Positions 41,310 through 50,481 of a stretch of 50,620 nucleotides of DNA are shown here, in pieces. The DNA is from SIG701 sp045544955 (GTDB lineage Bacteria > Bacillota > Clostridia > Oscillospirales > CAG-272), in NCBI GenBank assembly GCA_045544955.1, contig JAZPZY010000053.1, positions 1-50,620 of the forward strand, in the 5' to 3' direction. The notes beneath the pieces are model-generated. The model made no database searches and had not been told where the DNA came from. It worked only from the letters and a program-made list of their open reading frames with translations. Both the position numbers and the translations under genes were made by a program. Within the stretch, counting starts at the first letter, position 1. Each line of letters starts with the position of its first letter.

Positions 41310-42575
41310 TTACGGTTCAGAGAGGGATGCGGCGTACTCTGCCGCGCCCTGTCCGGCGGCCACGCCGGTGGAAAAAGCAATCTGCAGATTATAGCCGCCG
41401 GTATAGGCGTCCACGTCCAGCACCTCCCCGGCGAAAAACAGACCGGGACACGCCTTTGCCATCATGGTTTTTGTATGGATTCCGGAAACGTCCACGCCGC
41501 CGGAGGTGATGATAGCCTCGTCAATGGGGCGGAAACGCACCGGCGTCAGGGGAAAATGCTTCAGCGTATAAAGAAGCGACAGCCGCTCTTTGCGCGTGAT
41601 CACGCCGGCTTTCGTCCGGGGCGATATGCCCGCCCGGGCAATCACGGGATCGATCAGCTTCTGGGGAAGCAGATCGCCGAGGGCGTTCACGAAATCCCGC
41701 TGTGCGTATTTGGCAAAATCAGAAAGCAGCCGGGCGTCCAGCGTAGCGTCGTCCAGTGCCGGCTTCAGATCGATCTCCATTTTATAACTGTCCATCCTGC
41801 CCCGCATATGGGCAGAGGCGGACAGAACAAGCGGTCCGGATACGCCGAAGTGGGTAAAAAGCATCTCTCCCATTTCGGAGAAAACGGATCTCCCGTTCTG
41901 CAGAACGGTCAGCGTCACGTTTTTCAGTGACAGTCCGGATAAGGGTGCAGTATTCTCTTCCGTTACCACGGGCACGAGAGACGGCAATATCTCCGTCAGG
42001 GAAAGCCCCGCCGATTCGGCAAGGCGGTAGCCGTCGCCCCGGGAACCGGTTCCCGGATAGGACACGCCGCCGGTGGCCACGATCACGGCACTGTGGAAAT
42101 AGGTGCCGCTGTCCGTCACCACGCCGGATACGAATCTTCCGTCTTCCGTTTCCGTAAAGGAAAGGGCGGTCACTGCCTCCTGCACCACCGCAACGCCCAG
42201 AGCACGCATCCGCTTTTCCATAGCGTCGGCCACGTCGTGGGCACGGTCGGACACGGGAAACACGCGGCGTCCCCGTTCCGTTTTCAAGGGCACGCCCGCT
42301 TCTTCAAAAAAGGCCGCGGTATCCGCCGGGGTAAAGCGGAACAGGGCGCCCCTTAGGAATTTCGGATTTTTCGTTACCGCATCCATGATCTCCGAAGGCG
42401 TACAGTCGTTGGTCACGTTGCATCTGCCTTTACCGGTGATGCGGAGTTTTTTGCCAAGAACCCGGTTTTGCTCATATACTGTCACAGAAGCACCTGCTTC
42501 TGCGGCGGCAATGGCGGCCATCATCCCGGCGGCACCGCCGCCGATGACGGCAACGGATGTATCTCCGTTATTCAT
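41310..42575 (-). CDS. BaiN/HI0933-family flavoprotein
   Basis: 421 residues. FAD-binding GGGAAGMMAAIAAAEAG at the N-terminus, then the family hallmark GKKLRITGKGRCNVTN, ATGGVSYPGTGSRGDGY in the middle, and LFFAGEVLDVDAYTGGYNLQIAFSTG at the end. Related to the bile-acid flavoprotein BaiN and HI0933; the substrate is not predictable, and there is no bai gene in the window. ATG has AAAGGA upstream. Its start overlaps the rpiR end by 8 bases. Confidence 0.88.
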   Translation of the reverse strand: MNNGDTSVAVIGGGAAGMMAAIAAAEAGASVTVYEQNRVLGKKLRITGKGRCNVTNDCTPSEIMDAVTKNPKFLRGALFRFTPADTAAFFEEAGVPLKTERGRRVFPVSDRAHDVADAMEKRMRALGVAVVQEAVTALSFTETEDGRFVSGVVTDSGTYFHSAVIVATGGVSYPGTGSRGDGYRLAESAGLSLTEILPSLVPVVTEENTAPLSGLSLKNVTLTVLQNGRSVFSEMGEMLFTHFGVSGPLVLSASAHMRGRMDSYKMEIDLKPALDDATLDARLLSDFAKYAQRDFVNALGDLLPQKLIDPVIARAGISPRTKAGVITRKERLSLLYTLKHFPLTPVRFRPIDEAIITSGGVDVSGIHTKTMMAKACPGLFFAGEVLDVDAYTGGYNLQIAFSTGVAAGQGAAEYAASLSEP

Positions 42576-43446
42576 CCGATTCGTTCCTTTCGGTACTTTT
42601 GTTATATACGTTGAAGGTATCCCACACGTTTTCCAGCTTCGTAAGCGTGGCGGAAAGCTCCGCCTGCTTCTTCTGTGCCACGGCGGCAAGCAGTGCGTTG
42701 ATAATGGATAAAGGCGCCACCAGCGAATCCACGAAGGAGGCCATATCGCTCCGTGCCGTCAGCACGGCGTGAGCGTTTCTGGCAATGGGCGAGTTTTCGC
42801 TGTCCGTAATGGCGATCACCCGGGCATCCGTCCGGTGGGCGTACTCCACCGCGTTTACGATACGGCTGGAATACCGGGGGAAGCTGACGGCAAGCATCAC
42901 GTCCTTCGCATCCATGCGGAGCAGCTGCTCAAAGATCTCACTGCCGCTGGTGGTACGGATCAGACGCACGTTTTCAAACATATAGCTGAGGTAATAATTC
43001 ATAAACTCCGCCAGAGCGGAGGAGGACCGCATACCGATGATATAGATCGCACGGGCACCCAGAATGGCGTCCACCGCCCGGTCAAAGGCGGCCCGGTCGA
43101 TATGCTCTCCGGTATACTTGATTTTCTCCGCATCGGAGGCAAGCACCGCATCCAGGATGGAGGCATCCCCCAGACGCTTGTTGGTCACCTCGATCCGCTG
43201 AAGGGAGGTAAGCCTGCGGCGTACCGTTTCCTGCACGCTTCGCTGCAGAGCCGGATATCCGTCAAAGCCCAGTTCCAGTGCAAAACGCACCACGGTGGAT
43301 TCGGATACGGACACTTCCTCTCCCAACTGGGCTGCCGTCATATAGGCGGCTTTGTCGTAATGCTGTTCTATAAACTGTGCGATCCGCTTTTGTCCTTTGG
43401 AAAGCGTAGGCATGGCGTTTTCTATAATCTTAAGGAGATCCTGCAT
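42568..43446 (-). CDS. MurR/RpiR-family transcriptional regulator
   Basis: 292 residues. N-terminal HTH (about 1-77, VSVSESTVVRFALELGFDGY) and a C-terminal SIS phosphosugar-binding domain (about 128-265: YIIGMRSSSALAEFMNYYL; LAVSFPRYSSRIVNAVEYA). It usually senses a sugar phosphate; none is indicated here. ATG 43446 has AAAGGA 7 bases before it. First gene of an operon that otherwise makes CMP kinase, acyltransferase and isoprenoids, an unusual leader. Confidence 0.9.
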   Translation of the reverse strand: MQDLLKIIENAMPTLSKGQKRIAQFIEQHYDKAAYMTAAQLGEEVSVSESTVVRFALELGFDGYPALQRSVQETVRRRLTSLQRIEVTNKRLGDASILDAVLASDAEKIKYTGEHIDRAAFDRAVDAILGARAIYIIGMRSSSALAEFMNYYLSYMFENVRLIRTTSGSEIFEQLLRMDAKDVMLAVSFPRYSSRIVNAVEYAHRTDARVIAITDSENSPIARNAHAVLTARSDMASFVDSLVAPLSIINALLAAVAQKKQAELSATLTKLENVWDTFNVYNKSTERNESDE

Positions 43447-43493
43447 GATGACATCCTTTCTCCGTGCGTCCTTATGGACACACACTATCTATC

Positions 43494-43522
43494 ATTATAT
43501 AAAAAAAACGTCCGTCTGTCAA
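43494..43522 (-). promoter_or_regulatory. Promoter of the rpiR-ispH operon
   Basis: Minus strand: perfect TTGACA (43517-43522), 17-base spacer, perfect TATAAT (43494-43499). Confidence 0.9.
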
Positions 43523-43596
43523 GAAAGGATATCCCGATCCGCCCCGATATTTTCCGAAAAGCGAAAAGAATCCGCTAAAAAAGAAAAGCAGATTCA

Positions 43597-43625
43597 TTGA
43601 CAAGCAAGGTGCGCCGTGATATAAT
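43597..43625 (+). promoter_or_regulatory. asd promoter
   Basis: Perfect TTGACA (43597-43602), 17-base spacer, perfect TATAAT (43620-43625). Back to back with the rpiR promoter, about 75 bases apart. The leader is short; no lysine riboswitch is seen. Confidence 0.9.
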
Positions 43626-43692
43626 ATTTCTATTAACAACGTTTATAAACTTCCCAAAGCCGCAGACGCGGCGGATGAAAGGATGGAGACAT

Positions 43693-44772
43693 ATGAAAGA
43701 AAGAATCAGAGCCGGTATCGTAGGTGCCACGGGTATGGTGGGACAGCGTTTTATCACGCTTCTCGAAAATCATCCGTATTTTGAGCTGACTGCCCTTGCG
43801 GCCAGTGCACGCTCCGCCGGCCGTACCTATGAGGAAGCCGTAGACGGACGCTGGAAAATGGCCACGCCCATGCCGGCTGACGTTGCGAAAATGACCGTTA
43901 TAGACGCCGCCGACATCGACGCCATGAAGGAAAAGGTGGATTTCGTATTCTGTGCCGTCAATATGAAGAAGGACGAGATCCGTGCACTGGAGGAAGCCTA
44001 CGCCAAGGCAGAGATTCCGGTAGTTTCCAACAACTCTGCACACCGCTGGACCGATGACGTACCCATGGTCATTCCGGAGATCAACGACAACCACACGGAG
44101 ATCATAAAGAGCCAGAGAGAGCGTCTGGGCACGAAACGCGGCTTTATTGCCGTAAAGCCCAACTGCTCCATCCAGGCGTACGTTGCCGCTTTGACGCCGC
44201 TTAAAAAATACGGCATCAAGGAAGTGGTTGCCACCACTTATCAGGCCATCAGCGGTGCGGGCAAGACCTTCAACGAGTGGCCCGAAATGATCGACAACAT
44301 CATCCCCTTCATCTCCGGCGAGGAGGAGAAGAGTGAGAAAGAGCCTCTGAAGATCTGGGGCGAGATCCGGGGCGGCGTGATCGATACGGCAAAAGCTCCG
44401 CTGATCACCACCCAGTGCATCCGCGTACCGGTAACGGACGGCCACACCTGTGCGGTGTTCGTAAACTTTGAAAACAAGCCCACGAAGGAAGAGATCCTTA
44501 CCGCATGGAAGGAGTTCCGGGGTGCTCCCCAGCTTCTCGGTCTGCCCCATGCACCGGAACAGTTCATTACCTACTTTGAGGAAGAAAACCGTCCCCAGGC
44601 CCGTCTGGACCGGGACATCTACGGCGGTATGGGCGTAACCCTGGGCCGCCTCAGAGAGGATACGCTGTTCGATTACAAGTTTGTGGGACTGGCACACAAT
44701 ACCCTCCGCGGTGCGGCCGGCGGTGCCGTTTTGACCGCAGAGCTGCTCTTCCGCCAGGGATATCTGGACTGA
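43693..44772 (+). CDS. asd: Aspartate-semialdehyde dehydrogenase
   Basis: 359 residues. Reduces aspartyl phosphate to aspartate semialdehyde for lysine/diaminopimelate, threonine and methionine. N-terminal dinucleotide motif GATGMVGQRF (11-20), catalytic cysteine in VKPNCSIQ (C158), and a GHTCAVFV segment. The layout is that of the archaeal/fungal-type enzyme, also found in many Firmicutes. Start ATG 43693 has GGAG upstream; ATG 43675 is a poorer alternative. Single gene between strong promoter and terminator. Confidence 0.93.
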   Translation: MKERIRAGIVGATGMVGQRFITLLENHPYFELTALAASARSAGRTYEEAVDGRWKMATPMPADVAKMTVIDAADIDAMKEKVDFVFCAVNMKKDEIRALEEAYAKAEIPVVSNNSAHRWTDDVPMVIPEINDNHTEIIKSQRERLGTKRGFIAVKPNCSIQAYVAALTPLKKYGIKEVVATTYQAISGAGKTFNEWPEMIDNIIPFISGEEEKSEKEPLKIWGEIRGGVIDTAKAPLITTQCIRVPVTDGHTCAVFVNFENKPTKEEILTAWKEFRGAPQLLGLPHAPEQFITYFEEENRPQARLDRDIYGGMGVTLGRLREDTLFDYKFVGLAHNTLRGAAGGAVLTAELLFRQGYLD

Positions 44773-44786
44773 TCTGAAACACACGA

Positions 44787-44819
44787 AGCGTGCGAATGCT
44801 GTGCATTCGCACGCTTTTT
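44787..44819 (+). terminator. asd terminator
   Basis: AGCGTGCGAATG (44787-44798) pairs with CATTCGCACGCT (44804-44815), 12 bp perfect, followed by TTTTTG. Confidence 0.85.
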
Positions 44820-44863
44820 GATTCTTCTTTAATATTTTTTTGTATAAATTATGCAAAAACCTC

Positions 44864-44892
44864 TGTACAAACCAAAAACAATATGGTATAAT
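44864..44892 (+). promoter_or_regulatory. hpf promoter
   Basis: TGTACA (44864-44869), 17-base spacer, TATAAT (44887-44892). Confidence 0.65.
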
Positions 44893-44946
44893 TGATATGT
44901 AAAGGGAGAGATCCGTTTACAATATCATAAAAAAGGTGGGTTGTAT

Positions 44947-45480
44947 ATGAAGATTACCTTTGTGGGCAGACAGATGAGCGTACGTGACAGTCTCAAGGCC
45001 ATGGTGGAAAAGAAGCTTGCCAAATTCGACAGGTTCTTCCGCGAGGATGCCGAGGCTACCGTCAAGTTCGGCTACGTTCGCGATCTGGATCGGCTGGAAA
45101 TCACGATTTCCGCTGACGGTACGCTGTACCGCTGCGAGAAAGAGGCCTCCACCTTCGAGATCGCACTGGACGAGTGCATGGATGCCATTGAACGGCAGAT
45201 GCGTAAAAACAAAACCCGTCTGGAACGCCGCCTCAGAGAGGGTGCGTTTGCACCCGCAGAGCCCGCACCGGCAGAGGCGGAGGAGCCTATCGAGGAGGAA
45301 GGCGATTTCGTCATCCGCACCAAAGAGTTCACCATCAAGCCCATGACACCGGAAGAAGCCATCCTGCAGATGAATCTGTTGGGACACGGATTCTTCATGT
45401 TCCGGGATGCGGCAACGGAGGAGATCTGCGTCGTTTACAAGCGTAAAGACGGTGCGTACGGTATGATCGTTCCTGCCTGA
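44947..45480 (+). CDS. hpf: Long-form ribosome hibernation promoting factor
   Basis: 177 residues. N-terminal YfiA-type domain (MKITFVGRQMSVRDSLKAMVEKKLAKFDRFF) binds the 30S tRNA channel; an Ala/Pro/Glu linker (EPAPAEAEEP) joins a C-terminal dimerisation domain (FTIKPMTPEEAILQMNLLGHGFFMFRD) that makes 100S ribosomes. This is the long form usual in Firmicutes. ATG 44947 has AAGGTGG upstream. Confidence 0.95.
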   Translation: MKITFVGRQMSVRDSLKAMVEKKLAKFDRFFREDAEATVKFGYVRDLDRLEITISADGTLYRCEKEASTFEIALDECMDAIERQMRKNKTRLERRLREGAFAPAEPAPAEAEEPIEEEGDFVIRTKEFTIKPMTPEEAILQMNLLGHGFFMFRDAATEEICVVYKRKDGAYGMIVPA

Positions 45481-45498
45481 CGGCGTAAAAATATACGT

Positions 45499-45527
45499 GG
45501 GGACTGCTTACGGCAGTCCCCCTTTTT
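45499..45527 (+). terminator. hpf terminator
   Basis: GGGGACTGC (45499-45507) pairs with GCAGTCCCC (45513-45521), then CTTTTT. It overlaps the end of the opposite-strand permease gene. Confidence 0.8.
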
Positions 45528-46578
45528 CTTCCGTCACGCCCGAAAGAAGTGCTTTCACGCCGTACAGCAGAAGGGGAAACAGCACCATCCCCCAGATGCC
45601 GAACAGGGAAAAACCCGCAAACACGGCAAACAGGGTAAACAGCGGATGGACGCCGATGGTACTGCCCAGGATCCGTGGTTCCGCAAACTGACGCACCACG
45701 TACATCACGAAAAACAGAACCAGAAGTCCCACGCCCCGGTACACGTCTCCCCCAAAAAAGGAAAAAAGGCTCCAAGGGAGAAGCACCGTTCCCACGCCGA
45801 ACACCGGCAAAAGATCCACCGCCGCCGCAAGCAGTGCGATCAAAAAAGGGCGGGACACGTTCAGAATCAGAAATCCGGCACACAGTTCTGCATAGGTAAG
45901 CAGAAGCAGCGTCAGATACGCCCGCACGTATCCGCCTACGGCCGACCGTATCCGGGAAAAGAGGGAAAACAGACGCTGAAGTGCCGATTCACTGCAGAAA
46001 AACCGCATCTGCTCCCGCAATGCGACACCGTCAAAAAACAGATAAAACAGGGCGATCACCCCTACCACCACGGAAAGAAGCAGCCGGGGCAAAGCTACGA
46101 TCACGCTGCCGGCTCCGGCAGTAAGAGCGGCACTGGCACTCCCGATCGCCTCCTGTATCATGCCGGACAGCATTCCGTACAACGTTTCCAGTTCCCCGGC
46201 GGTACTTCCGCTGCCGTCCCATCTTTTTATCAGATCCACGATCTTCCGCAGCGGATTTTCGCTGTCTTCCAGCATGGCCGGCAAATCGGCGATCAGATCC
46301 CGGGCACTGCCGTACAACCACCGGCAAAGCACCACCAGGCCGAAGGACAGGATCCCTACTGCCAGAAGGATCAAAACCGTACCGCCGATCTTCTCCGGCA
46401 AGCGAAACCGGCGGCGGAGAAAACCTGCCGCCGGACGAAGGAGCGAGGAAACGAGGGCCGCCAGCAGAAACGGAAACAGGATCCCGGCAAAATACCGAAT
46501 GACCGCATAGCCCGCAAGGGCGGCGATCACGCCGCAGATCCCCATGGCGGCAAGGCGTACCCAGGTTTCCGTTTTCAT
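45508..46578 (-). CDS. YtvI-like / AI-2E family membrane protein
   Basis: 356 residues, about eight hydrophobic segments. AI-2E transporter/PerM family; YtvI is the sporulation-associated member in Bacillus. Typical segments: YFAGILFPFLLAALVSSLLRP, GGYVRAYLTLLLLTYAEL and LLPVFGVGTVLLPWSLFS, then GVHPLFTLFAVFAGFSLFG. The ATG at 46578 follows GGAGGG; an extended upstream frame is spurious. Role in sporulation or transport is uncertain. Confidence 0.85.
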   Translation of the reverse strand: MKTETWVRLAAMGICGVIAALAGYAVIRYFAGILFPFLLAALVSSLLRPAAGFLRRRFRLPEKIGGTVLILLAVGILSFGLVVLCRWLYGSARDLIADLPAMLEDSENPLRKIVDLIKRWDGSGSTAGELETLYGMLSGMIQEAIGSASAALTAGAGSVIVALPRLLLSVVVGVIALFYLFFDGVALREQMRFFCSESALQRLFSLFSRIRSAVGGYVRAYLTLLLLTYAELCAGFLILNVSRPFLIALLAAAVDLLPVFGVGTVLLPWSLFSFFGGDVYRGVGLLVLFFVMYVVRQFAEPRILGSTIGVHPLFTLFAVFAGFSLFGIWGMVLFPLLLYGVKALLSGVTEEKGGLP

Positions 46579-46668
46579 CTGCAGTCCCTCCGTTTTCCGT
46601 ATTCCCTTATAGTATATGCGCCGGCGGCGGCAGACAAACGGAATTTTTGCGAAAAATCCAAAATACAT

Positions 46669-46697
46669 TTGACAATACGGATAACATAGGATATAAT
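46669..46697 (+). promoter_or_regulatory. Promoter of the Gfo/Idh - cyclophilin - GH2 unit
   Basis: Perfect TTGACA (46669-46674), 17-base spacer, perfect TATAAT (46692-46697). Confidence 0.9.
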
Positions 46698-46766
46698 ACA
46701 CTTGTACGCTGACCGGTTTGCTCGGACGGCGGCAAAATCATGAAAACAGAAAAGGAAACAACTGTC

Positions 46767-47777
46767 ATGAAAACCATCTCCATACTCGGCCTGGGCGGCA
46801 TTTCCGCCGTACACATCGCGGCTATCCTGAACAACGATTACGGAAAGATCGAGGCTATCTGTGATATAAAGCCGGAACGGATCGAGAAGGCAAAGGAAAC
46901 GATTCCCTACCCTGTCCGCACCTACACGGATTACACCCAGCTTCTGGCCGAGGTGAAGACAGACGTGGTGCACATCTGCACCCCTCACTATCTCCATAAG
47001 CCCATGGCCATCGCCGCCATGCGGGCCGGGGCAGACGTATATCTGGAAAAGCCGGCGGCACTGGACTACGACGAGGCGCTGGAAATCCTCGCCGTGCAGG
47101 AGGAAACGGGCAGAAAGGTATGCGTATCCTTCCAGAACCGGGTGATCCCCACCAACCTGACGGCGAAAACCATCATTGACTCCGGCGAGATGGGTGCCTT
47201 TTTAGGCGCGAGAGGATTCATGACCTGGCACCGCAGCGGTGCATACTATACGGAAAGCGGCTGGCGTGGGGCATGGGCTACTGAGGGCGGCGGCGTTCTT
47301 ATGAATCAGTCCATTCACACGCTGGATCTGCTGTATTACTTTGGCGGAAAAGTTGCCCGCACGGAGGGCACCGCTTCCCTGCGTAAAAACGGAGATATCA
47401 TCGAGGTGGAAGATACTGCCGAAGCCACGCTGTTCTATGAAAACGGCAAGACCGCCATTTTCTACGCCACCAACTGCAACGTAGTGGACGCCTCTGTACT
47501 GCTTGAAGTATATCTGGAAAAGGGAAAACTCCTTCTCCAGAACGGCAAGCTGTATAAGGACACGGGCGACGGGCTGGAACTGTTGGTTGATGATAAGAAA
47601 GCGCAGACGGTGGGCAAAGCCGTATGGGGTGCGGGACACGCACTGATGATCGGTCGGTTCTACGATGCCATCGACGGCAAAGACGAATATTACTGCACGC
47701 TGAAGGACGGTATTCAGATTCTGAAGGTGATCGGGGACATCTACGAAACGAATCCCCGGGGACGGAATCTGAAATAA
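46767..47777 (+). CDS. Gfo/Idh/MocA-family oxidoreductase
   Basis: 336 residues. NAD(P)-dependent sugar or inositol oxidoreductase fold: ILGLGGISAVHIAAI dinucleotide motif, HICTPHYLHKPMAIAAMRAGADVYLEKPAA (EKP motif), and the C-terminal substrate domain with WRGAWATEGGGVLMNQSIHTLDLL (catalytic His region). The substrate is unknown. The ATG at 46767 has AGGAA before it; an ATG 9 codons upstream has none. The downstream GH2 gene suggests a role in handling released sugars. Confidence 0.88.
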   Translation: MKTISILGLGGISAVHIAAILNNDYGKIEAICDIKPERIEKAKETIPYPVRTYTDYTQLLAEVKTDVVHICTPHYLHKPMAIAAMRAGADVYLEKPAALDYDEALEILAVQEETGRKVCVSFQNRVIPTNLTAKTIIDSGEMGAFLGARGFMTWHRSGAYYTESGWRGAWATEGGGVLMNQSIHTLDLLYYFGGKVARTEGTASLRKNGDIIEVEDTAEATLFYENGKTAIFYATNCNVVDASVLLEVYLEKGKLLLQNGKLYKDTGDGLELLVDDKKAQTVGKAVWGAGHALMIGRFYDAIDGKDEYYCTLKDGIQILKVIGDIYETNPRGRNLK

Positions 47778-47829
47778 TCACGCGCACCATTTCAAATATA
47801 AAAAAACACGAAAGGATGTTTATTCCCGC

Positions 47830-48420
47830 ATGAAAATGAAAAACGCACTTTGTAAGATTCTCTTTATCACAGCGGCACTGGCTCTGTGCCTTTGTATGTT
47901 CGGATGCAAAAAGGAGGACAGCGGGAATTACGGAGAAACAGTCATGGTAGAGATCACAATGGAAAACGGCGGCGTTATAAAGCTGGAGCTGTATCCCGAG
48001 GTAGCGCCCATTACGGTAGAAAACTTCACGAAGCTGGCAGACGAGGGCTTCTACGACGGGCTCATTTTCCACCGCATTATGAAAGGCTTCATGATCCAGG
48101 GCGGTGACCCGGAAGGCACGGGCTACGGCGGCTCCGGTGAGAATATCAAAGGTGAGTTTCTCGCCAACGGCGTGAAGAATAATATCTCCCACGTACGGGG
48201 CGTTATCTCCATGGCACGCTCCCGCAGCTACGACAGTGCGTCCTCCCAGTTCTTCATCGTTCACGAGAAGTCTACCTTCCTGGACGGCGAGTACGCCGCT
48301 TTCGGCCGTGTAACCGAAGGTATGGACGTGGTGGACGAGATCGCATCCATCCCCACCGGTGCCAACGACCGGCCGATTATCGCTCCGGTTATCAAAACCA
48401 TCCGCACCGTAGAGGAGTAA
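47830..48420 (+). CDS. Cyclophilin-type peptidyl-prolyl isomerase lipoprotein
   Basis: 196 residues. N-terminal signal with lipobox CMFGC, so exported and lipid-anchored. Cyclophilin core: VENFTKLADEGFYDGLIFHRIMKGFMIQGGDPEGTG, SMARSRSYDSASSQFFIVH and AAFGRVTEGMDVVDEI. Catalyses prolyl cis-trans isomerisation, presumably helping exported proteins. It lies between the oxidoreductase (52-base gap) and GH2 (5-base gap). Confidence 0.92.
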   Translation: MKMKNALCKILFITAALALCLCMFGCKKEDSGNYGETVMVEITMENGGVIKLELYPEVAPITVENFTKLADEGFYDGLIFHRIMKGFMIQGGDPEGTGYGGSGENIKGEFLANGVKNNISHVRGVISMARSRSYDSASSQFFIVHEKSTFLDGEYAAFGRVTEGMDVVDEIASIPTGANDRPIIAPVIKTIRTVEE

Positions 48421-48425
48421 TCCCC

Positions 48426-50195
48426 ATGGACAAAGAGAGAATGGAAATCCCGCGTCCGGAGTATCCCCGTCCCTCTCTGTGCCGCAGTGAGGACAGCTGG
48501 GTGAATCTGAACGGAGAATGGGACTTCGCCTTTGACTTCGGCCGGTCCGGGCGTGCCCGGGGTATGGCGGCAAAGGGTACGTTCCCGGAAAAGATTCTCG
48601 TCCCCTTTGCCCCGGAAAGCAAGCTGTCCGGCGTGGAATACGTGGATTTCATTCCCGCCGTGTGGTACCGCCGCACCTTTACGCTGCCCGCCTCTTTCGT
48701 AAAAGGCGCATCCCGTCTCCTTCTGCACTTTGGCGCGGTGGATTACGAGACGGAGATTTGGATCAACGGCGTCTCCGCCGGCACGCACCGGGGCGGCTAC
48801 ACGCCCTTTGCTTTGGACATTACCGATCTCGTCACCGACGGGGAAAACACGGTAACTGTCTGTGCGGAGGACGATACCCGCGATCCCCTGATCCCCTCCG
48901 GCAAACAAAGCGACCGATATGAAAACTACGGCTGCTACTACACCCGGTGCACGGGCATCTGGCAGACGGTATGGCTGGAGGTCGTTCCCTCCGCATACGT
49001 GGAAAAGATAAAGATCACCCCTGACACAGCCGGCGAAAAAGTGGACGTTACCGTTCGCTTCGGCGGCGATCGGGGCGTCATCCGGGAGATCACTGCTGCG
49101 GTCTCCTTTGGCGGCGATGCCGTCGCTTCCGTGACCGCACCGGTGTGCGGCGGGGCCGTATCCTTCTCCGTACCGGTGAAAGATCCGATTCTGTGGGATC
49201 TCGGAAAACCCAATCTCTACGATCTTACGCTGACGGCCGGGGACGATCTGCTCCTCACCTATTTCGGCATGCGGAGCGTGGCGTGGACCGACCGGGCGTT
49301 TCTTCTGAACGGCCGTCCTGTATTTCAGCGGATGGTGCTGGATCAGGGATATTATCCCGACGGCATCTACACCGCCCCCACGGAGGACGAGCTTCGTCTG
49401 GACGTAGAGCGTGCCATGGCCGTGGGCTTCAACGGTGCCCGCCTGCACATGAAGATCTTCGAGCCGTACACCATCTACTGGGCGGATCATCTGGGTTACA
49501 TGCTGTGGGGCGAATATCCCAACTGGGGACTGGACGTCAGCCGGAAGGAAGCGCTCTACTCCATGCTGCAGGAATGGGTGGAGGCCATGGAGCGGGATTA
49601 CAACTCTCCCGCCGTCATCGGCTGGTGCCCCTTCAACGAAACCTACGGAGCGGCATCTCCCAACGGACGGCTCACGGGCATCTTTGACGCGGTAAACGCA
49701 GTTACCCGCGCCATCGATCCGATCCGGCCCGTGATCGATACCTCCGGCCATCTGCACGGCAAAGACACGGACATTTTCGACGTACACGACTACACCCAGG
49801 ATCCCGCAACGCTCCGTGCACACGTAAAAGCACTGGAGGGGGACGGAGACGGCGTATTCGTGGACTACCCTGATTTTGAAAAATACGATTTCAAACGTCC
49901 CTATTTCAATTCCGAATACGGCGGCATCTACTGGAATCTGGATATAGATTCTACGGATCCCGCCTGGGGGTACGGTACCCGTCCGAAAACGAAAGAGGAG
50001 TTTCTCGCCCGGCTCAAGGGGCTTACCGACGCCATGCTGGATTCGCCCCGTATGTTCGGCTTCTGCTACACCCAGCTGACCGACGTATTCCAGGAGAAAA
50101 ACGGCATTTACGCCTTCGACCGGCGTGAAAAATTCGACGCGGCACAACTGCGGGAAATCTTCGCCCGCCCCGCTGCTATCGAAAAACCGGAGTAA
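48426..50195 (+). CDS. Glycoside hydrolase family 2 protein
   Basis: 589 residues. Beta-galactosidase/glucuronidase-like. Sugar-binding domain (WYRRTFTLPASF, INGVSAGTHRGGYTPF, GCYYTRCTGIWQTVWLE), immunoglobulin-like domain, then TIM barrel with the acid/base in WCPFNE (E405) and nucleophile in YFNSEYGG (E497). No signal peptide, so the substrate is probably an imported oligosaccharide or glycoside. Compact compared with LacZ. Starts 5 bases after the cyclophilin gene. Terminator at 50261. Confidence 0.92.
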   Translation: MDKERMEIPRPEYPRPSLCRSEDSWVNLNGEWDFAFDFGRSGRARGMAAKGTFPEKILVPFAPESKLSGVEYVDFIPAVWYRRTFTLPASFVKGASRLLLHFGAVDYETEIWINGVSAGTHRGGYTPFALDITDLVTDGENTVTVCAEDDTRDPLIPSGKQSDRYENYGCYYTRCTGIWQTVWLEVVPSAYVEKIKITPDTAGEKVDVTVRFGGDRGVIREITAAVSFGGDAVASVTAPVCGGAVSFSVPVKDPILWDLGKPNLYDLTLTAGDDLLLTYFGMRSVAWTDRAFLLNGRPVFQRMVLDQGYYPDGIYTAPTEDELRLDVERAMAVGFNGARLHMKIFEPYTIYWADHLGYMLWGEYPNWGLDVSRKEALYSMLQEWVEAMERDYNSPAVIGWCPFNETYGAASPNGRLTGIFDAVNAVTRAIDPIRPVIDTSGHLHGKDTDIFDVHDYTQDPATLRAHVKALEGDGDGVFVDYPDFEKYDFKRPYFNSEYGGIYWNLDIDSTDPAWGYGTRPKTKEEFLARLKGLTDAMLDSPRMFGFCYTQLTDVFQEKNGIYAFDRREKFDAAQLREIFARPAAIEKPE

Positions 50196-50260
50196 AAGAA
50201 AAAAAGGCTTACCCATCGTCTCTGCATTCTTAGCGGAGAAATAGGCGTGCACAAAACTTC

Positions 50261-50292
50261 GGCAGAGAACTTGTTTTCTCTGCCGATTTTTG
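50261..50292 (+). terminator. Terminator of the GH2 operon
   Basis: GGCAGAGAA (50261-50269) pairs with TTCTCTGCC (50276-50284), then GATTTTTG. Confidence 0.85.
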
Positions 50293-50310
50293 TTATAATG
50301 GGGCTAACAA

Positions 50311-50438
50311 AAAGCCTCCCTTGTGTAAAGGGAGGTGGCAGCCGAAGGCTGACGGAGGGATTGCAAAAAAGCCTAAAATAGCAGGAAACAATCCCTCAGT
50401 CGCTAACGCGACAGCTCCCTTTACACAAGGGAGCCTTT
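50311..50438. repeat. 128-bp MITE-like palindromic repeat
   Basis: Terminal inverted repeats of 24 bp (50311-50334, beginning AAAGCCTCCCTTGTGTAAAG; and 50415-50438) match at 23/24. The inner pair GACGGAGGGATTG (50351-50363)/CAATCCCTCAGTC extends the symmetry, and each end holds smaller hairpins (AGCCGAAGGCT, TCGCTAACGCGA). No open frame. It belongs to a type of short palindromic element I recall as common in gut clostridia. Confidence 0.8.
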
Positions 50439-50481
50439 GGACGCGCTCGCGCATCTTTAGGGGTATGGGGTTTTGCCCTGT

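Noticed and set aside
48261..50252. A 663-codon open frame opposite the GH2 gene
   Set aside because: Antisense shadow of a well-supported glycosidase; histidine/glycine-rich translation with no domain.
50271..50299. A promoter TTGTTT-N17-TATAAT after the GH2 gene
   Set aside because: The -35 match is only 3/6 and lies inside the terminator hairpin; the TATAAT is probably chance in an AT-rich stretch.
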